From an uncultured Clostridia bacterium (lineage in GTDB: Bacteria; Bacillota; Clostridia; Monoglobales; Monoglobaceae), in assembly GCA_945878965.1 (NCBI GenBank), contig CAMCUJ010000094.1, positions 1-6,072 of the forward strand: a stretch of DNA of 6,072 nt, written 5' to 3'. A program made the translations under genes and the position numbers. Of the stretch, positions 5,551-6,072 are shown piece by piece (the stretch's first letter is position 1; every line of letters starts with the position of its first letter). Below the pieces are notes generated by a model, which made no database searches, was not told where the DNA came from, and saw nothing but the letters and a program-made list of their open reading frames with translations.

Positions 5551-5632
5551 AGATAATATGAAAACATGAAATGTGCATATGTAAATCTGCACAACAAAAC
5601 CCCGGACTGATCCTCCGGGGTTTTGCTTTTTT
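5551..5632 (+). ncRNA. Antisense (antitoxin-like) RNA, unit 4
   Basis: A small RNA of about 80 nt. ATGAAAACATGAAAT (5558-5572) matches 5712-5726 at 15 of 15 over early codons of peptide gene 4. Segment 5575-5592 matches 5733-5750 at 15 of 18, running from the start codon up to the ribosome site. The presenting hairpin is GTGCA (5573-5577) with TGCAC (5588-5592), enclosing a 10-nt loop. Together with the terminator this gives three separate regions of complementarity to its own peptide mRNA, the par-like arrangement. Confidence 0.82.
5596..5624. terminator. Bidirectional terminator, unit 4
   Basis: An 11-bp stem (5596-5606 with 5614-5624, core CCCCGGA/TCCGGGG) with a 7-nt loop, then TTTTGCTTTTTT on the plus strand. 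The core is shared with unit 1. Confidence 0.88.
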
Positions 5633-5637
5633 CGGGG

Positions 5638-5736
5638 CTATTGTCGACCATATCTGTCTAACCACTTGCAGATATAATAACTTATTATATTTGCCATGAC
5701 AGATGCAATTAATGAAAACATGAAATTAATTAGCAT
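5638..5736 (-). CDS. Fst/Ldr-like small hydrophobic peptide (putative type I toxin), unit 4
   Basis: A 32-residue peptide beginning MLINFMFSLIASVMAN and ending SYYICKWLDRYGRQ. It has the same hydrophobic helix and CKWLDR motif as the others, with a four-residue polar/basic extension. The ribosome site AGGAGGTAC (minus strand, 5755-5747) is unusually placed. An out-of-frame ATG at 5744 lies close to it and opens a four-codon ORF that ends within the second and third toxin codons, while the toxin ATG at 5736 is about 13 nt from AGGAGG. Toxin translation may therefore be reduced or coupled. The antisense match and the conserved protein motif both support 5736 as the toxin start. Confidence 0.84.
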   Translation of the reverse strand: MLINFMFSLIASVMANIISYYICKWLDRYGRQ

Positions 5737-5746
5737 ATGTACATCC

Positions 5747-5769
5747 GTACCTCCTTTCCGGCGGAGTAC
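5747..5769 (-). promoter_or_regulatory. Leader stem hiding the ribosome site of peptide 4
   Basis: GTAC(C)TCC (plus 5747-5754) pairs with GGAGTAC (plus 5763-5769) with one bulge. The stem is built from different bases than in units 1-3 yet again covers the ribosome site, which supports selection for the structure. Confidence 0.55.
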
Positions 5770-5783
5770 CCGTCAACGATATA

Positions 5784-5812
5784 ATTATATATAATTATAT
5801 TAGAATTGTCAA
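5784..5812 (-). promoter_or_regulatory. Consensus promoter of peptide gene 4
   Basis: Minus-strand TTGACA (5812-5807), 17-nt spacer, TATAAT (5789-5784). Confidence 0.87.
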
Positions 5813-5852
5813 TTCGGTGAATTTACTGTCGGTTTGAAAATGAAATTCTCTC

Positions 5853-5870
5853 TTGACATATAAAATATTA
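5853..5870 (+). repeat. Truncated fifth antisense-RNA promoter (array boundary)
   Basis: The sequence follows the repeat through TTGACA (5853-5858) and the spacer bases ATATTA, then diverges. Where a -10 box should fall (5876-5881) the bases are CAGGGC, so the promoter is dead. This marks the right end of the array. Confidence 0.8.
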
Positions 5871-6072
5871 CGTTTCAGGGCAAGGTGATGTGTCTTATAA
5901 AGCTGTTATGTTAAAAAAAATTTAAAAAAGTGCTAAAGTTTTATGAAAACGTAACGAATATATTTGTGTAAGTAGTTAAAGATGAAATAATTTCAAGGCG
6001 CCGGAATTATTAATCTTAGCTTAGTAAAAAATTCGGCAAGGATGCCGGTAAAAATATAATAAATATATAATT
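5871..6072. other. Gene-free right flank with small hairpins
   Basis: No supported gene. Hairpins visible are GTTTT/AAAAC (5938-5950) and CGGC/GCCG (6034-6047). GCC(G)GAATT near 6000-6007 could also pair with AATTCGGC at about 6030-6037, as an alternative fold. TTACGTTT (5868-5875) is an inverted copy of AAACGTAA (5947-5954). This could be leader or promoter sequence for a gene beyond the window. I recognise no known riboswitch. Confidence 0.35.

Larger units (their letters stand above)
5415..5555. repeat. 141-bp perfect repeat, copy B (divergent promoter block)
   Basis: Identical to 5085-5225. It carries the ribosome site, leader stem (5416-5435) and promoter of peptide 3, plus the promoter of antisense RNA 4. 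Such perfect identity beside diverged flanks points to recent duplication or gene conversion. Confidence 0.93.
4495..5870. repeat. Tandem array of four convergent small-RNA / small-peptide units plus a truncated fifth
   Basis: Plus-strand promoter copies begin at 4514, 4859, 5186, 5516 and 5853, giving periods of 345, 327, 330 and 337 bp. Each complete unit reads left to right: plus-strand promoter, 40-50 nt of unit-specific RNA, bidirectional terminator, minus-strand small ORF, its ribosome site and leader, and minus-strand promoter. Promoters and leaders are nearly invariant. The RNA body and the N-terminal codons of the peptide vary between units. The fifth copy keeps only the -35 box and spacer and ends at about 5870. 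The architecture matches par/Fst-type type I toxin-antitoxin loci. Confidence 0.9.

Noticed and set aside
5466..5651. 61-codon minus-strand ORF across the unit 3/4 junction
   Set aside because: It reads through promoter and terminator sequence antisense to RNA 4 and is not preserved in other copies. Its composition looks like chance.
4495..5870. CRISPR-like interpretation of the repeat/variable pattern
   Set aside because: Units of about 330 bp with promoters, terminators and coding frames, and variable parts that match each other within the unit, do not fit a CRISPR array.

Overview
The window is AT-rich, low-GC Firmicutes-type DNA. The evidence is strong AGGAGG-type ribosome binding sites, consensus TTGACA-17-TATAAT promoters, and clostridial-looking protein families. 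A gut or rumen Clostridia member is my best guess; the sequence alone does not give the genus.

Left part (1-1990): a terminator-like hairpin that probably ends an off-window gene, then an overlapping two-gene ABC transporter operon. It encodes a permease of the BPD_transp_2/COG4120 type (true start probably the GTG at 237) and its ATPase (COG1101 type, all motifs intact), and ends in a strong 15-bp terminator. The usual substrate-binding partner (COG2984/TrpX type) is not in the window. Middle part (2055-4389): an extended -10 promoter drives an OPT-family transporter (start corrected to 2129), coupled by an ATGA overlap to a small PqqD-like protein.

Right part (about 4495-5870): this is the notable region. 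It is a head-to-tail array of four units of about 330-345 bp plus a truncated fifth. Each unit has a plus-strand RNA of about 80 nt from a perfect consensus promoter, and a convergent minus-strand mRNA, also from a perfect consensus promoter, encoding a 27-34 residue hydrophobic peptide ending in a YICK(W/R)L(N/D)R motif. A bidirectional terminator lies between them. These small genes have not been called by length-limited gene finding but are consistent across all four copies.

The layout matches the par/Fst class of type I toxin-antitoxin loci: convergent RNAs, a shared terminator, and direct repeats that let the small RNA pair with the toxin start region. In every unit the small RNA repeats, in the same order, the sequence lying across that unit's own toxin start codon and early codons. 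The repeated sequence differs from unit to unit. The array therefore looks like four modules with matched, mutually distinct antisense recognition, separated by nearly invariant divergent promoter blocks, one pair of which is identical over 141 nt. Toxicity and antitoxin activity are inferred from architecture and are not shown by sequence.

The last 200 bases (5871-6072) lie beyond the truncated unit and hold no gene I can support, only a few hairpins that may belong to the leader of an off-window gene.
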